Assembly: GCF_040448685.1 (NCBI RefSeq)
Contig: NZ_CP159290.1
Location: 1,550,001 to 1,614,000, forward strand
From: Cellulosimicrobium sp. ES-005
GTDB lineage: Bacteria; Actinomycetota; Actinomycetes; Actinomycetales; Cellulomonadaceae
Reading direction: 5' to 3'
Length of the DNA: 64,000 bases
Part shown: piece after piece, positions 14,640 through 24,178 of the stretch
How positions within the stretch are numbered: position 1 is the stretch's first letter
How the letters are laid out: every line of letters begins with the position of its first letter
Position numbers and translations under genes: made by a program
Notes under the pieces: model-generated
What the model saw: only the letters and a program-made list of their open reading frames with translations
Told to the model about the DNA's origin: nothing
Database searches by the model: none

Positions 14640-15724
14640 CGCGCCGGGGTGCGTCGGCCCGGACGGCCGGGGTCGCGCCGGAGGTCGCGGTCGAGGGTGC
14701 GGCGCAGCCGCGGGCCGAGCGGGCGCTCGACGGCGCGGTGGACCGCCCAGGCGAGCAGGAGGCACGCGGCGACCGCGACGGTGAGCGTCGCGGCCCGGGG
14801 CAGGTACGGGTGCACCGACTCGATCACCCACCGCCCCCACGACGCGTGCACGAGGTAGAGCGGGTAGGTGAGCGCACCCAGGGCGGTGAGCCATCCCCAC
14901 GAGACCCGCGCGAGCGGGGTCAGCGTCGCGACGGCGACGACGGCGAAGCACAGGACGATCGCGACCCACCAGACGGCGGGGGGCACGACGACGTCGGTGC
15001 TGTTCTCGATGCGGGCCGCCTGGATCCGGCCCGAGACGGCGGCCGCGAGAGCGACGTCGAGGGCGAGCGCGAGCCAGAGGACCGGCGACCGGCGCTCCCG
15101 CGTGAGGAGGTAGAGCACCATCCCGCCGGCGAAGAGCGGGGCGTCGGGTGCGACGAGGACGGTCGCGACGAGGTCCGAGCCCGTCCGTGCCGCGATCTCT
15201 CCCGCGACGGGCCACAGCACGACGAACGCGACCACCCGCGCCCGGGTGAGGCCGACGGCGACGAGCACCCCGACGAGGACGTAGAACCGCAGCTCCGACC
15301 AGAGCGTCCAGTAGACGGCCTCCAGGTCGGGGATCCCGAACGCGCGCTGGACCATGGTGAGGTTGGCGGCCGCCTGCGGGAGGTCGACGTCGCGCCGGCC
15401 CGGGATCACGAGGACGAGCAGGGCGAGCGTGAGGAGCACGGCGGCCCAGTACGCGGGGAACAGCCGGCCGGCTCGCGAGGCGACGAAGCCGCGGACGTCG
15501 CGGCCCCACGCCGTCATGAGGATGACGAAGCCGCTGACCACGAAGAAGAGCTGGACGCCGAACGAGCCGTAGGCGGCGACGCTCTGCACGCCCGGCAGGG
15601 AGTCGCTCGTCCGCTCGCCCCACGCGTGGTGGTTGACGGCGACGAAGTGGTACACGAGCACTGCCGACGCGGCGGCGAACCGGAGTCCGTCGAGCACCGC
15701 GAGGCGCGGGGTCGTCGTGGGCAT
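14612..15724 (-). CDS. Acyltransferase 3 family membrane protein (OafA-like)
   Basis: The product is 370 residues from ATG 15724 (MPTTTPRLAVLDGLRFAAAS). It has about ten hydrophobic helices and the family hallmarks: LDGLRFAAASAVLVYHF at the N-terminus, FGVQLFFVVSGFVI, and PLYLVHASWGRWV near the C-terminus. Such enzymes move acyl groups, usually O-acetyl, to cell-surface glycans, glycolipids or antibiotics. The last 40 residues are Arg-rich and cytoplasmic. The gene is single, convergent with the DUF488 gene, and gives no hint of its acceptor substrate. Confidence 0.88.
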   Translation of the reverse strand: MPTTTPRLAVLDGLRFAAASAVLVYHFVAVNHHAWGERTSDSLPGVQSVAAYGSFGVQLFFVVSGFVILMTAWGRDVRGFVASRAGRLFPAYWAAVLLTLALLVLVIPGRRDVDLPQAAANLTMVQRAFGIPDLEAVYWTLWSELRFYVLVGVLVAVGLTRARVVAFVVLWPVAGEIAARTGSDLVATVLVAPDAPLFAGGMVLYLLTRERRSPVLWLALALDVALAAAVSGRIQAARIENSTDVVVPPAVWWVAIVLCFAVVAVATLTPLARVSWGWLTALGALTYPLYLVHASWGRWVIESVHPYLPRAATLTVAVAACLLLAWAVHRAVERPLGPRLRRTLDRDLRRDPGRPGRRTPARQDEPVAAR

Positions 15725-15866
15725 TCGAGGCACGTTACCAAACCGTGATCTGAGGGCCCTGAGGGCGGCGCTCGGCGTGCGTGCGGGGCGCGGTGCTGGC
15801 ACGGTGTCCGGGCCGGAGAACCCGGCGGCGCGCTGGGGGCGGCGTCCCGACGACCGAGGAGGTCCA

Positions 15867-16673
15867 GTGGCACCGAGCATCAGCTCGACGGGCAAGGCGG
15901 CCGCGCGCGGCGCGCGGGGCAGCAGGCTGCTCGAGATCCTCGCCCGCGCCGGGTACGCCGTCAGCGGCCTGCTCCACCTCGTGGTCGGGGTGCTCGCCGT
16001 GCAGGTGGCGACCGGGTCGACGTCGAGCGAGCAGGCGGACCAGACCGGCGCGCTCACCGCCATCGCGCAGACGCCGGGCGGCACCGTCCTGCTCTGGTTC
16101 GCGGTCGTGGCGTTCGCCGCGCTCGCGCTGTGGCAGCTCACTGTGGCGATCAGCGGCGCCGCCGAGACGTCCGACCGGCTCAAGGCCGCCGGCAAGGCGG
16201 TGCTCTACCTGGCGCTCGGCGTGCTCGCCGTGCAGGTCGTGAACGGGTCCGCGGGCGGCTCCGGCCAGGAGGAGAGCATGACGGCGACGCTCCTGCAGAA
16301 GCCGGGCGGCGTGCTCCTCGTGGGCGCCGTCGGCGTCGGGATCGTCGCCGCGGGCGTGTACCACGTGGTCAAGGGCTGGCGGAAGAAGTTCCTCGAGGAC
16401 CTGGAGGGCGGCACGGCCGGGAACGTCGGACGTGCCGTCGTCACGCTCGGGCGGGTGGGCTACGTCGCCAAGGGGGTCGCGCTCGGCGTGCTCGGCGCGC
16501 TCTTCGTCGTGGCCGCCGTGCAGCACGACCCGCAGCAGGCGGGCGGTCTCGACGCCGCGTTCGCGACCCTCGCGGCCCAGCCGTTCGGCGCGGTGCTGCT
16601 CGTCGCCGTCGGGCTCGGCTTCGCCGCGTACGGGCTCTACTCGTTCGCCCGCGCCCGGTACGCCCGCATGTGA
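15867..16673 (+). CDS. DUF1206 membrane protein
   Basis: The product is 268 residues from the GTG at 15867, with GAGGAGG just upstream. It has six membrane helices arranged as three two-helix units that repeat the pattern [20 protein letters not shown] (first unit), [20 protein letters not shown] (second) and [20 protein letters not shown] (third). This triplication is the DUF1206 layout. Its function is unknown; members occur widely in actinobacteria and cyanobacteria. The gene is divergent from the acyltransferase and 68 bp upstream of the deformylase gene. Confidence 0.88.
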   Translation: MAPSISSTGKAAARGARGSRLLEILARAGYAVSGLLHLVVGVLAVQVATGSTSSEQADQTGALTAIAQTPGGTVLLWFAVVAFAALALWQLTVAISGAAETSDRLKAAGKAVLYLALGVLAVQVVNGSAGGSGQEESMTATLLQKPGGVLLVGAVGVGIVAAGVYHVVKGWRKKFLEDLEGGTAGNVGRAVVTLGRVGYVAKGVALGVLGALFVVAAVQHDPQQAGGLDAAFATLAAQPFGAVLLVAVGLGFAAYGLYSFARARYARM

Positions 16674-16741
16674 CGCGGTGGGCAGGCGCGCCAGCCGTGA
16701 GGCCGGCCGCCCGTCCGCGCGCGCATGGAAGAATGGCGTCC

Positions 16742-17227
16742 ATGGCGATGAGAGAGATCCGGACCATCCCGGACCCCGTGCTCCGCACCCCCTGCGACGA
16801 GATCACCACCATCGACGACCGCGTGCGCTCGCTCGTCGCGGACCTCGTCGAGACCGTCGACCACGAGGGACGCGCGGGCCTCGCCGCCAACCAGATCGGC
16901 GTGAACCTGCGGGCGTTCTCGTGGAACATCGACGACGAGATCGGGTACGTGCTCAACCCGCGCATCGTCGAGCTCTCCGACGACTACCAGGACGGCGACG
17001 AGGGCTGCCTCTCCGTCCCCAACCTCTGGTACCCGACGCGGCGCGCCTGGTACGCGCGCGTCGTGGGGACCGACCTCGACGGCAACGAGGTCGTCGTCGA
17101 GGGGACCGAGCTCATGGCCCGCTGCCTCCAGCACGAGTGCGACCACCTGGACGGCATGCTCTACCTGGACCGTCTCGACCGCTCCGTGCGCAAGAAGGCG
17201 ATGCGGGAGCTGCGCGCCCACCTGTGA
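16742..17227 (+). CDS. def: Peptide deformylase
   Basis: The product is 161 residues, starting [20 protein letters not shown]. The three PDF motifs are present: [11 protein letters not shown] (45-53, Gln51), EGCLSVP (87-93, metal ligand Cys89), and QHECDHLDG (130-138, ligands His131 and His135, catalytic Glu132). It removes the formyl group from N-terminal Met of new proteins in the cytosol. An upstream ATG at 16733 is in frame; the one at 16742 gives the family-typical N-terminus. No fmt gene is adjacent. This may be one of several def copies, as is common in actinobacteria. Confidence 0.95.
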   Translation: MAMREIRTIPDPVLRTPCDEITTIDDRVRSLVADLVETVDHEGRAGLAANQIGVNLRAFSWNIDDEIGYVLNPRIVELSDDYQDGDEGCLSVPNLWYPTRRAWYARVVGTDLDGNEVVVEGTELMARCLQHECDHLDGMLYLDRLDRSVRKKAMRELRAHL

Positions 17228-17398
17228 CGACGCGCGTCGGCCGACCGCGGCCGGGCACGCCCGGCGAATCTCTCGCGCGAACGCGCGATGTCGTGCAAGA
17301 TGGGCACGAGACACGCCGCGCGATACCTGTGACGTGCTGTGACACCACCCTCGGTGAGGACGTTGGGGAAGACGCAACCTCGACCTAGGGAGGCAGAC

Positions 17399-17899
17399 AT
17401 GGCCGGTGCCATCACCCGCGGTGTTCTTTACGTGCACTCAGCACCGCGTGCTCTGTGCCCGCACATGGAGTGGGCCGCGGGCAACGTCCTCGGCGTGCGC
17501 GTGTCGCTCGACTGGACCGAGCAGCCCGCCGCGCGCGGCCTCTACCGGGCCGAGTACTCGTGGCAGGGCCCGCAGGGGACGGGCGCCAAGCTCGCCTCCG
17601 CGCTGCGCGGCTGGTCCCACCTGCGCTACGAGGTCACCGAGGAGCCCAGCCACGGCGTCGACGGCGGCCGCTGGTCCCACACGCCCGACCTCGGCATCTT
17701 CTACGCCCAGACCGACGTGCACGGCAACATCGTCGTCCCGGAGGACCGGATCCGTGCCGCGCTGGAGCAGGTGAGCGAGCCCTGGGCCATGCGTGACGCC
17801 CTGCACCTCGCGCTCGGCAAGGCGTGGGACGACGAGCTCGAGCCGTTCCGCTACGCCGGTGCCGGCGCCCCGGTGCGCTGGCTCCACCGCGTCGGCTGA
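17399..17899 (+). CDS. DUF3145 family protein
   Basis: The product is 166 residues, starting MAGAITRGVLYVHSAPRALC. The pattern RGVLYVHSAPRALCPH, WAAGNVLGVRVSLDWTEQP, LRGWSHLRYEVTEEPS and PWAMRDALHLALGKAWDDEL is the actinobacterial DUF3145 signature. Function is unknown. In Streptomyces this gene lies beside fabF of the FAS-II cluster (recalled). Here the same two genes are separated by the large surface protein gene. The 171 bp upstream of the start probably hold its promoter. Confidence 0.9.
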   Translation: MAGAITRGVLYVHSAPRALCPHMEWAAGNVLGVRVSLDWTEQPAARGLYRAEYSWQGPQGTGAKLASALRGWSHLRYEVTEEPSHGVDGGRWSHTPDLGIFYAQTDVHGNIVVPEDRIRAALEQVSEPWAMRDALHLALGKAWDDELEPFRYAGAGAPVRWLHRVG

Positions 17900-17921
17900 C
17901 GCCGCGTCCGCCACCCCCGGA

Positions 17922-17970
17922 CACGACCGAGGGCGCCTGCCGGAAGAACCGGCAGGCGCCCTCGGTCGTG
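17922..17970. terminator. Strong bidirectional hairpin terminator
   Basis: A perfect 22-bp GC-rich stem (17922-17943 with 17949-17970) closes a 5-nt AAGAA loop. It lies between the convergent DUF3145 gene and the surface protein gene, 22 bp and 6 bp from the stops. No T-run follows, as is common in high-GC actinobacteria. It can serve both transcripts. Confidence 0.9.
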
Positions 17971-17976
17971 GTGCGC

Positions 17977-20900
17977 CTAGCTCGCCCGGCGTGCGCAGTG
18001 CGTGCGCAGGCGGACGACGGCGCCGGTGGCCACCAGCAGGAGCGCGGCGACCAGGACCAGCGCCAGGTCGTCGGTGCCGGTCCGGGCGAGGTAGTCCGAC
18101 CCGGTGCCGTTGCCGGTGTTGTTCGAGCCCGAGCCCGAGCCGGGACCGGAGCCGCCCGGTCCGTCGCCGCCCGAGGCCGTGAGGTAGACCTCGAACGACG
18201 CGACCGTGGAGTCGCCGACGGCGACGCTCGTCGCCGTGCCCGTGTGCGGGCCGACCTCGAAGTCCGCCGGGACGACGAACGTCCAGCTGACCTGGCCGTT
18301 CGCGTCGGCGGTCGCCACCGGCAGGATCAGCGGCTCCGAGTTGATGACCGCCTGGACCGACTCGCCCGGCTCGAAGCCGGACGCGACGAAGGTCTGCTCC
18401 GCGCCGCGCAGCACGCGAGGCGTGACGAACGACGAGACCAGGGCGCGGTCACCGGCCGCGACGACCGTGAGCGGCGTCTCCGCCTCGTTCCCGGTGTCGT
18501 CGGACGCGTGGACGGTGTAGTCGCCCGGCGTCGCGCCCTCGGGGACCGTGATCGGGGTGGTGAAGCTCCCCGTGTCGTCGGTCTCCACGTCGACCGTCGC
18601 GACGACGTCGCCGTCCTCGTCGAGCAGGTCGACCGTGACGGTCGTGCTCGGCGGCCAGCCCTCGCCCGTCACGGTGACCTCGTCGCCGGGGTTCGCCGTG
18701 GTCGGGTCGACCGTGACGGTCGGCTCGGACACCCCGACGCCACTGACGCCGAGCGGGGTCTCCGCCTCGGTCGAGGTGGTGTCGTCGATGCCGACCACCG
18801 TGTAGTCGCCGGGGGTGGTGTCCGCGGGGACGGTGATCGGGGTGGTGAAGTTCCCGTCGCCGTCGGTGGGGACGTCGCCCAGGCTGGTGACCACCGCGCC
18901 GGAGCCGTCGCGGATCTCGACGGTGACCGTGGCGTCGGGGGTGTAGCCCGTGCCGTCGACGGTGACGTCGTCACCGGGGTTGGCGGTGGTCGGGTCGACG
19001 GTGATCGTCGGCTCGATCGCGGCTGCCTCCACCGTGAGGGGCGTCTCGTCCTCGGTGGAGGTGGTGTCGTCGATGCCGACGACGGTGTAGTCACCGGGGG
19101 TGGCGTCCGCCGGGACGGTGATGGGCGTCGTGAAGCCGCCGTCGCCGTCGGTCGGGACGTCGGTGAGCGTCGCGACGACCGCCCCGTCAGCGTCCCGGAC
19201 CTCGACCGTGACCGTCGAGTTGGGCGTGTAGCCGGTGCCGGTGACGGTCGTCGGCGTGCCCGCGGGCACGGTCGTCGGGTCGACGGTCACCACCGGGGTG
19301 AGAGCCGCGGCCTCGATCGTGAGCGGGGTCTCCGCCTCGGTCGAGGTGGTGTCGTCGATGCCGACGACGGTGTAGTCGCCGGGCGTGGTGTCCGCGGGGA
19401 CGGTGATCGGGGTCGTGAAGTTCCCGTCGCCGTCGGTGGGGACGTCCTCGACGGTGGCGACGACCGCACCGCTCTCGTCGCGGATCTCGACGGTGACCGT
19501 GGCGTCGGGGGTGTACCCCGTGCCGTCGACGGTGACCTCGTCACCGGGGTTCGCGGTCGTCGGGTCCACGGTGAGTGCGGGCTCGATCGCCGCAGCTTCC
19601 ACGACCAGGGGCGTCTCGGCCTCGGTGGCGGTCGTGTCGTCGATGCCGACGACGGCGTAGTCGCCCGGTGCGGTGTCGACCGGGACGGTGATGGGGCTGG
19701 TGAAGCCGCCGTCGCCGTCGGTGGGGACGTCGCTCAGGGTGGCGACGACGGTGCCGGTCGTGTCCCGGACCTCGAGCGTGACGGTCGAGTCGGGCGTGTA
19801 GCCGGTGCCGGTGACGGTGGTCGGCGTGCCCGCCGGGACGGTCGTCGGGTCGACCGTGACGGCCGGGGTGAGGGCCGCGGCCTCGACGGTGAGCGGGGTC
19901 TCCGCCTCCGTCGAGGTGGTGTCGTCGATGCCGACGACGGTGTAGTCGCCAGGAGTGGTGTCCGCGGGGACGGTGATCGGGCTGGTGAAGTTCCCGTCGG
20001 CGTCGGTGGGGACGTCCTCGACGGTGGCGACGACCGCACCGCTCTCGTCGCGGATCTCGACGGTGACCGTGGCGTCCGGGGTGTAGCCCGTGCCGTCGAC
20101 GGTGACCTCGTCGCCGGGGTTCGCCGTGGTCGGGTCGACCGTGACGGCCGGGGTGAGGGCGGCAGCCTCCACGGTGAGCGGGGTCTCCGCCTCGGTCGAG
20201 GTGGTGTCGTCGATGCCGACGACGGTGTAGTCGCCGGGCGTGGTGTCCGCGGGGATGGTGATCGGGGTCGTGAATCCGCCGTCGCCGTCGGTCGGGACGT
20301 CGGTGAGCGTCGCGACGACCGTGCCGGTCGTGTCCCGGACCTCGACGGTCACGGTGGCGTCCGGCGTGTAGCCGGTGCCGGTGACGGTCGTCGGCGTACC
20401 CGCCGGGACGGTCGACGGGTCGACCGTGACGGCCGGGGTGAGGGCGGCAGCCTCCACGGTCAGGGGCGTCTCGGCCTCGGTGGAGGTGGTGTCGTCGATG
20501 CCGACGACGGTGTAGGTGCCGGGGGCGGCGTCCGCGGGGACGGTGATCGGGGTGGTGAAGTTCCCCTCCCCGTCGGTCGGGACGTCGCCCAGCGTGGCGA
20601 CCACCGTGCCGCTCTCGTCGCGGACCTCGACGGTGACCGTCGAGTCGGGGGTGTAGCCCGTGCCGTCGACGGTGACGTCGTCACCGGGGTTGGCGGTGGG
20701 CGGGTCGACCGTCACGGAGGGCGTGAGCGCTGCTGCCGTCACGGCGAGAGCCGTCTCGGCCTCGATCGACGTGGTGTCGTCGATGCCGACGACGGTGTAG
20801 TCGCCCGGGGCGGTGTCCACGGGGACGGTGATCGGGGTCGTGAAGCCGCCGTCGCCGTCGGTCGGGACGTCGGAGAGCGTGGCGACGGCGGTGCCGGTCG

Positions 20901-22578
20901 TGTCCCGGACCTCGACGGTCACGGTGGCGTCCGGCGTGTAGCCGGTGCCGGTGACGGTCGTCGGCGTGCCCGCGGGCACGGTCGACGGGTCGACGGTGAC
21001 CGCAGGCGTGATCGCTGCGACCGTCGAACCACGGACGGTCGCCGAGGCGAGATGGAGCTCGGCGAGGCCCGTTCCCGTACCGACCTCGAGGAGCGACAGG
21101 GTCAGTGCGCGCTGCGTGAACGTCGCGTCCGCGACGGACGGCTCGGGCTCCTGGACGTTGACGACGAGGCTCACGACCTCCGTGAGGATCTCGAACACCG
21201 GCGAGAGCGCCGTGAGCACGGGACCGGTGACCTCCGACGTGATCGTCCCGGCGAGCGTGCTCACCAGTCCGGTCCCGTCGGCGAACAGCACGCTGTTGAG
21301 CGGACCGGCCAGCGCGCTGACGAGGTCGCCCAGCGGGAGCGTGACCGGCAGGCCGGAGAGCGCGATGGTGATGGTCGCGTCGCCCGGGGCCACCGTCCCG
21401 CCGACCACGTCGCCGACGGTCGTGTCGAGGTTGATGTCGAGGTTCAGCAGGTCGGGTGCGAGGGGGATCGGGTTGTCGACGACGGCCTCGACCGACAGCG
21501 TCAGGCTCGCGGCGTGCAGGGCCGTGTCGACCGCGCCGACGAGCGCGGTCGTGAGGTCGTCGAGGGCCGCGCCGAGCCCGTCGAGGATCGCGTTGATCGC
21601 GGCGTCGTCGAGGACCTCGGTGTTGGGGTCGAACCCGTTCAGCGACCCGGCGCCGCCGAGGATCGTGTCGAGGTCGACCGTGACGGTCCCGTCACCGACG
21701 TTGATCACGACGCCCTCGTCGCCGAAGTCCTGGTCGAGCACGGGCGCCAGGGCGCTGTCGAGGTCGACGTCGATCGCGACGGTCGGCTCGAGGTCGGCGC
21801 CGAGGACCTCCAGGACGCCGGCCAGCGCGCCGATCGAGTTCAGCGCCTGGGCGAGCAGCCCGTCGGTCCCGACGAGCTGGCCGACGGCGCCGTCCACGAG
21901 CGGGACGACCTCGTCGTCGACCGTCGTGGCGATGCCCGAGACGGCGGGGCTGTCGAGCGTGAGGGTCGCACCGGCGATCTGGTAGTCGCCGGTCGGTGCC
22001 GTGCCGCCGGTCGCCTCCGCCGTCGCGGACAGCGCGCCGAGCGACAGGTCGAGGTCCGCGACGACCGACTCGAAGCCGGGGCCGAGGAGCTGCGTGAGGT
22101 TGAGCTGCGCGTCGGACGGGAACTCCTCGCTGCCGCCGACGGAGATCGCGCCCTGGTCGGAGACGGCGCCGGACGCGGCGCGGGCCGAGCCGTCGTCGTT
22201 CGCCTCGCCGTACTGGTTGACCGCGCCGAGCTGCAGGATCCCGTTGGGGCCCAGCAGCTGGAGGGTGCCGGTCAGGTCGATCCCGAGCGTCTGGAAGACC
22301 GAGGCGGCCAGGGGGTTCGTGACGACGGGGTTCGCCCCGGAGGGGTTCTCGGCAACGGCCCCGTCGAGGGCAGCGATCGTCGCGAGGTCGAGCCCGGCGA
22401 CGCTGCCGCTGAGGAACTGCCCGCTGGCCTCCGAGTCGTCGGTGGGGGCGGCCGTCGCGGCGATCCCTCCCGCGAAGGTCAGGGCGCCGACGACACCTCC
22501 CACCGCGGCGAGCGCCGTCGCTCGCCTCCAGAGGGGAGGTGGTGCCGGGGTGGAGAGGTGTCTCGCCGTTCGGGTCAC
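17977..22578 (-). CDS. LAxTG-anchored surface protein with choice-of-anchor G-like domain and tandem Ig-like repeats
   Basis: The product is 1533 residues. Residues 1-44 are a signal peptide (ATALAAVGGVVGALTFAGGI, cleavage near ATAAP). Residues about 45-520 are an acidic domain rich in Ala, Leu, Val and Asp that resembles the choice-of-anchor G type (SGQFLSGSVAGLDLATIAAL). Then come ten Ig-like repeats of about 94 residues (about 522-1465). A Gly/Ser linker leads to the sorting signal LARTG (1497-1501), a hydrophobic helix and a basic tail (RLRTHCARRAS). LAxTG is the site used by class E sortases, so it should be attached to peptidoglycan. It sits alone, and no sortase gene is nearby. Confidence 0.88.
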   Translation of the reverse strand: MTRTARHLSTPAPPPLWRRATALAAVGGVVGALTFAGGIAATAAPTDDSEASGQFLSGSVAGLDLATIAALDGAVAENPSGANPVVTNPLAASVFQTLGIDLTGTLQLLGPNGILQLGAVNQYGEANDDGSARAASGAVSDQGAISVGGSEEFPSDAQLNLTQLLGPGFESVVADLDLSLGALSATAEATGGTAPTGDYQIAGATLTLDSPAVSGIATTVDDEVVPLVDGAVGQLVGTDGLLAQALNSIGALAGVLEVLGADLEPTVAIDVDLDSALAPVLDQDFGDEGVVINVGDGTVTVDLDTILGGAGSLNGFDPNTEVLDDAAINAILDGLGAALDDLTTALVGAVDTALHAASLTLSVEAVVDNPIPLAPDLLNLDINLDTTVGDVVGGTVAPGDATITIALSGLPVTLPLGDLVSALAGPLNSVLFADGTGLVSTLAGTITSEVTGPVLTALSPVFEILTEVVSLVVNVQEPEPSVADATFTQRALTLSLLEVGTGTGLAELHLASATVRGSTVAAITPAVTVDPSTVPAGTPTTVTGTGYTPDATVTVEVRDTTGTAVATLSDVPTDGDGGFTTPITVPVDTAPGDYTVVGIDDTTSIEAETALAVTAAALTPSVTVDPPTANPGDDVTVDGTGYTPDSTVTVEVRDESGTVVATLGDVPTDGEGNFTTPITVPADAAPGTYTVVGIDDTTSTEAETPLTVEAAALTPAVTVDPSTVPAGTPTTVTGTGYTPDATVTVEVRDTTGTVVATLTDVPTDGDGGFTTPITIPADTTPGDYTVVGIDDTTSTEAETPLTVEAAALTPAVTVDPTTANPGDEVTVDGTGYTPDATVTVEIRDESGAVVATVEDVPTDADGNFTSPITVPADTTPGDYTVVGIDDTTSTEAETPLTVEAAALTPAVTVDPTTVPAGTPTTVTGTGYTPDSTVTLEVRDTTGTVVATLSDVPTDGDGGFTSPITVPVDTAPGDYAVVGIDDTTATEAETPLVVEAAAIEPALTVDPTTANPGDEVTVDGTGYTPDATVTVEIRDESGAVVATVEDVPTDGDGNFTTPITVPADTTPGDYTVVGIDDTTSTEAETPLTIEAAALTPVVTVDPTTVPAGTPTTVTGTGYTPNSTVTVEVRDADGAVVATLTDVPTDGDGGFTTPITVPADATPGDYTVVGIDDTTSTEDETPLTVEAAAIEPTITVDPTTANPGDDVTVDGTGYTPDATVTVEIRDGSGAVVTSLGDVPTDGDGNFTTPITVPADTTPGDYTVVGIDDTTSTEAETPLGVSGVGVSEPTVTVDPTTANPGDEVTVTGEGWPPSTTVTVDLLDEDGDVVATVDVETDDTGSFTTPITVPEGATPGDYTVHASDDTGNEAETPLTVVAAGDRALVSSFVTPRVLRGAEQTFVASGFEPGESVQAVINSEPLILPVATADANGQVSWTFVVPADFEVGPHTGTATSVAVGDSTVASFEVYLTASGGDGPGGSGPGSGSGSNNTGNGTGSDYLARTGTDDLALVLVAALLLVATGAVVRLRTHCARRAS
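18180..21016 (-). repeat. Ten tandem Ig-like repeats in alternating A/B order
   Basis: The repeat unit is about 94 codons (282 bp). Repeats 1, 3, 5 and 7 are type A (TVPAGTPTTVTGTGYTP, VEVRDTTG). Repeats 2, 4, 6 and 8 are type B (TANPGDEVTVDGTGYTP, IRDESG). Repeat 9 is a diverged B form (TGEGWPPSTTVTVDLLDEDG) and repeat 10 is more distant (VASGFEPGESVQAVINSEP). A/B pairs of about 565 bp are very alike at DNA level, so this tract is prone to unequal recombination and assembly collapse. Confidence 0.9.
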
Positions 22579-22846
22579 GTGCTCTGTCCTTCCGCTCGCC
22601 TGCCTCGAGGTCGCGATGTGGCAGAGGCCACATCACGCCCACAGGTTCGCCGATGCGACGTGGGCGCGCTCGGCGGGTGACGAGGAGGGCGGGGGTGAAT
22701 CCCCCGGATCCTCGGCCGTCCGGGAGACTGCGTCCGGATTTGGGCGACCTTGTCAGGACAAAACGGATGGGTGAAAACGCAACGAACTGGACGGACGTCC
22801 ATCTCAGGAGCCGAGATCCCCCGTCCGGACGGGCCTCGGACGCACG

Positions 22847-22889
22847 CGAGCCCCGGCGCGACGGCTGGTGGCCGACGCGCCGGGGCTCG
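22847..22889. terminator. Hairpin terminator of the FAS-II operon
   Basis: A perfect 14-bp GC-rich stem (22847-22860 with 22876-22889) with a 15-nt loop lies 12 bp beyond the fabF stop at 22901. The position fits termination of the leftward operon. The roughly 270 bp between this hairpin and the surface protein start (22579-22846) hold no gene; they should include the surface protein promoter, but no clear box stands out. Confidence 0.82.
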
Positions 22890-22900
22890 TGAGAGGTCGG

Positions 22901-24145
22901 TCAGGCGCTCGCGACGGCGAGCGCGACGTTGTGGCCGCCGAACCCGAACGAGTTGTTCACCGCGACGATGTCGCCGGACGGCAGCGGAGCCGGGATGTCG
23001 CGCACGAGCGGCACCTGGAGCTCCGGGTCGGGGTTCGCGACGTTGATCGTCGGCGGAGCGAGGCGCTCGGCGACCGCCTTGATCGTGAAGATCGACTCCA
23101 GGGCACCCGCGCCACCGAGGAGGTGGCCCGTCATCGACTTGGTCGCCGACAGCAGCACGTGGTCCGTGTCAGAGCCGAGGAGGGAGCGGATCGAGCGGGT
23201 CTCCGTGAGGTCGCCCACCTTGGTCGAGGTCGCGTGCGCGTTGACGTGCACGACGTCGCGGCCGGTCACCCCGGCCTCCTCGATCGCGCGGCGCATCGCC
23301 GCGACCTGCCCGCGACCCTCCGGGTCCGGGGAGGTGATGTGGTAGGCGTCCGAGGACAGGCCGACGCCCGCGAGCCGCGCGTACACGCGGGCACCGCGCG
23401 CGGCGGCGTGCTCGGCGCTCTCCAGGACGACGACGCCCGAGCCCTCGCCGATGACGAAGCCGTCGCGGTCGACGTCGTAGGGGCGCGACGCGCCCTGCGG
23501 GTCGTCGTTGCGCAGCGAGAGCGTGCGCGAGGCGGCGAAGGCCGCGATCGGCATGGGGTGGATCGTCGCCTCGGTGCCGCCTGCGACGACGACGTCGGCG
23601 CGGCCGGCGCGGATCATGTCGACGCCGTAGCCGATCGCCTCGGCCCCGGACGCGCAGGCCGAGACGAGCGCGTGGGCGCCCGCACGGGCACCGAGCTCGA
23701 GCGACACGTACGCGGTGGGGGAGTTGGGCATGAGCATGGGCACCGTCATCGGGAGCATGCGGCGGGCACCGCGCTCACGCAGCGTGTCCCAGCCGTCCAG
23801 CGTGGTCCAGATGCCGCCGATGCCGGACGACACGACGGTGCCGAGACGGTCGCCGTCGACCTCGGGGCTGCCCGCGTCGGCCCACGCCTCGCGCGCCGCG
23901 ATGATCGCGTACTGCGTGGACGGGTCCATGCGCTTGATCTCGGGCCGCGCCAGGACCTCGGCCGGGTCCACCTTGAGGGTCGCGGCGAACGTCACCGGGA
24001 TCTCGTAGCGCTCCGCCCAGTCGTTGTCGAGGGTGCGGGCGCCGGACTCGCCGGCGAGCGCCGCCGCCCAGGTCGAGGGCACGTCGCCGCCCAGCGGCGT
24101 GGTGGCGCCGAGGCCGGTGACGACGACTTCAGTAGCGGCGGACAT
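22901..24145 (-). CDS. fabF: Beta-ketoacyl-ACP synthase II
   Basis: The product is 414 residues, starting MSAATEVVVTGLGATTPLGG. The thiolase-fold active site is complete: Cys164 in VSACASGAEA, His304 in VNAHATSTK, His341 in KSMTGHLLGG. It elongates acyl-ACP with malonyl-ACP by decarboxylative condensation in the cytosolic FAS-II cycle. It is last in the operon fabD-fabH-acpP-fabF and is separated from acpP by 96 bp holding a strong hairpin. Length matches the family. In mycobacteria the gene at this position is kasA. Confidence 0.95.
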   Translation of the reverse strand: MSAATEVVVTGLGATTPLGGDVPSTWAAALAGESGARTLDNDWAERYEIPVTFAATLKVDPAEVLARPEIKRMDPSTQYAIIAAREAWADAGSPEVDGDRLGTVVSSGIGGIWTTLDGWDTLRERGARRMLPMTVPMLMPNSPTAYVSLELGARAGAHALVSACASGAEAIGYGVDMIRAGRADVVVAGGTEATIHPMPIAAFAASRTLSLRNDDPQGASRPYDVDRDGFVIGEGSGVVVLESAEHAAARGARVYARLAGVGLSSDAYHITSPDPEGRGQVAAMRRAIEEAGVTGRDVVHVNAHATSTKVGDLTETRSIRSLLGSDTDHVLLSATKSMTGHLLGGAGALESIFTIKAVAERLAPPTINVANPDPELQVPLVRDIPAPLPSGDIVAVNNSFGFGGHNVALAVASA

Positions 24146-24178
24146 GGTGCTCCTCGGGTGGGGTTCTGGGGCGGGAGG

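Noticed and set aside
15724-16195. N-terminal extension of the acyltransferase to 527 residues
   Set aside because: The extension overlaps the divergent DUF1206 gene and has low-complexity shadow sequence; MPTTTPRLAVLDGLRF is the family-typical start.
18180-21016. Repeat tract considered as a CRISPR array
   Set aside because: Units are about 282 bp, coding, contiguous and without spacers; they are protein repeats.
17824-22680. Very long open frame on the plus strand opposite the surface protein gene
   Set aside because: It is an antisense shadow of the repeat tract. The predicted product is Arg/Asp/Gly-rich with no fold pattern, whereas the minus strand gives signal peptide, repeats and sorting signal.
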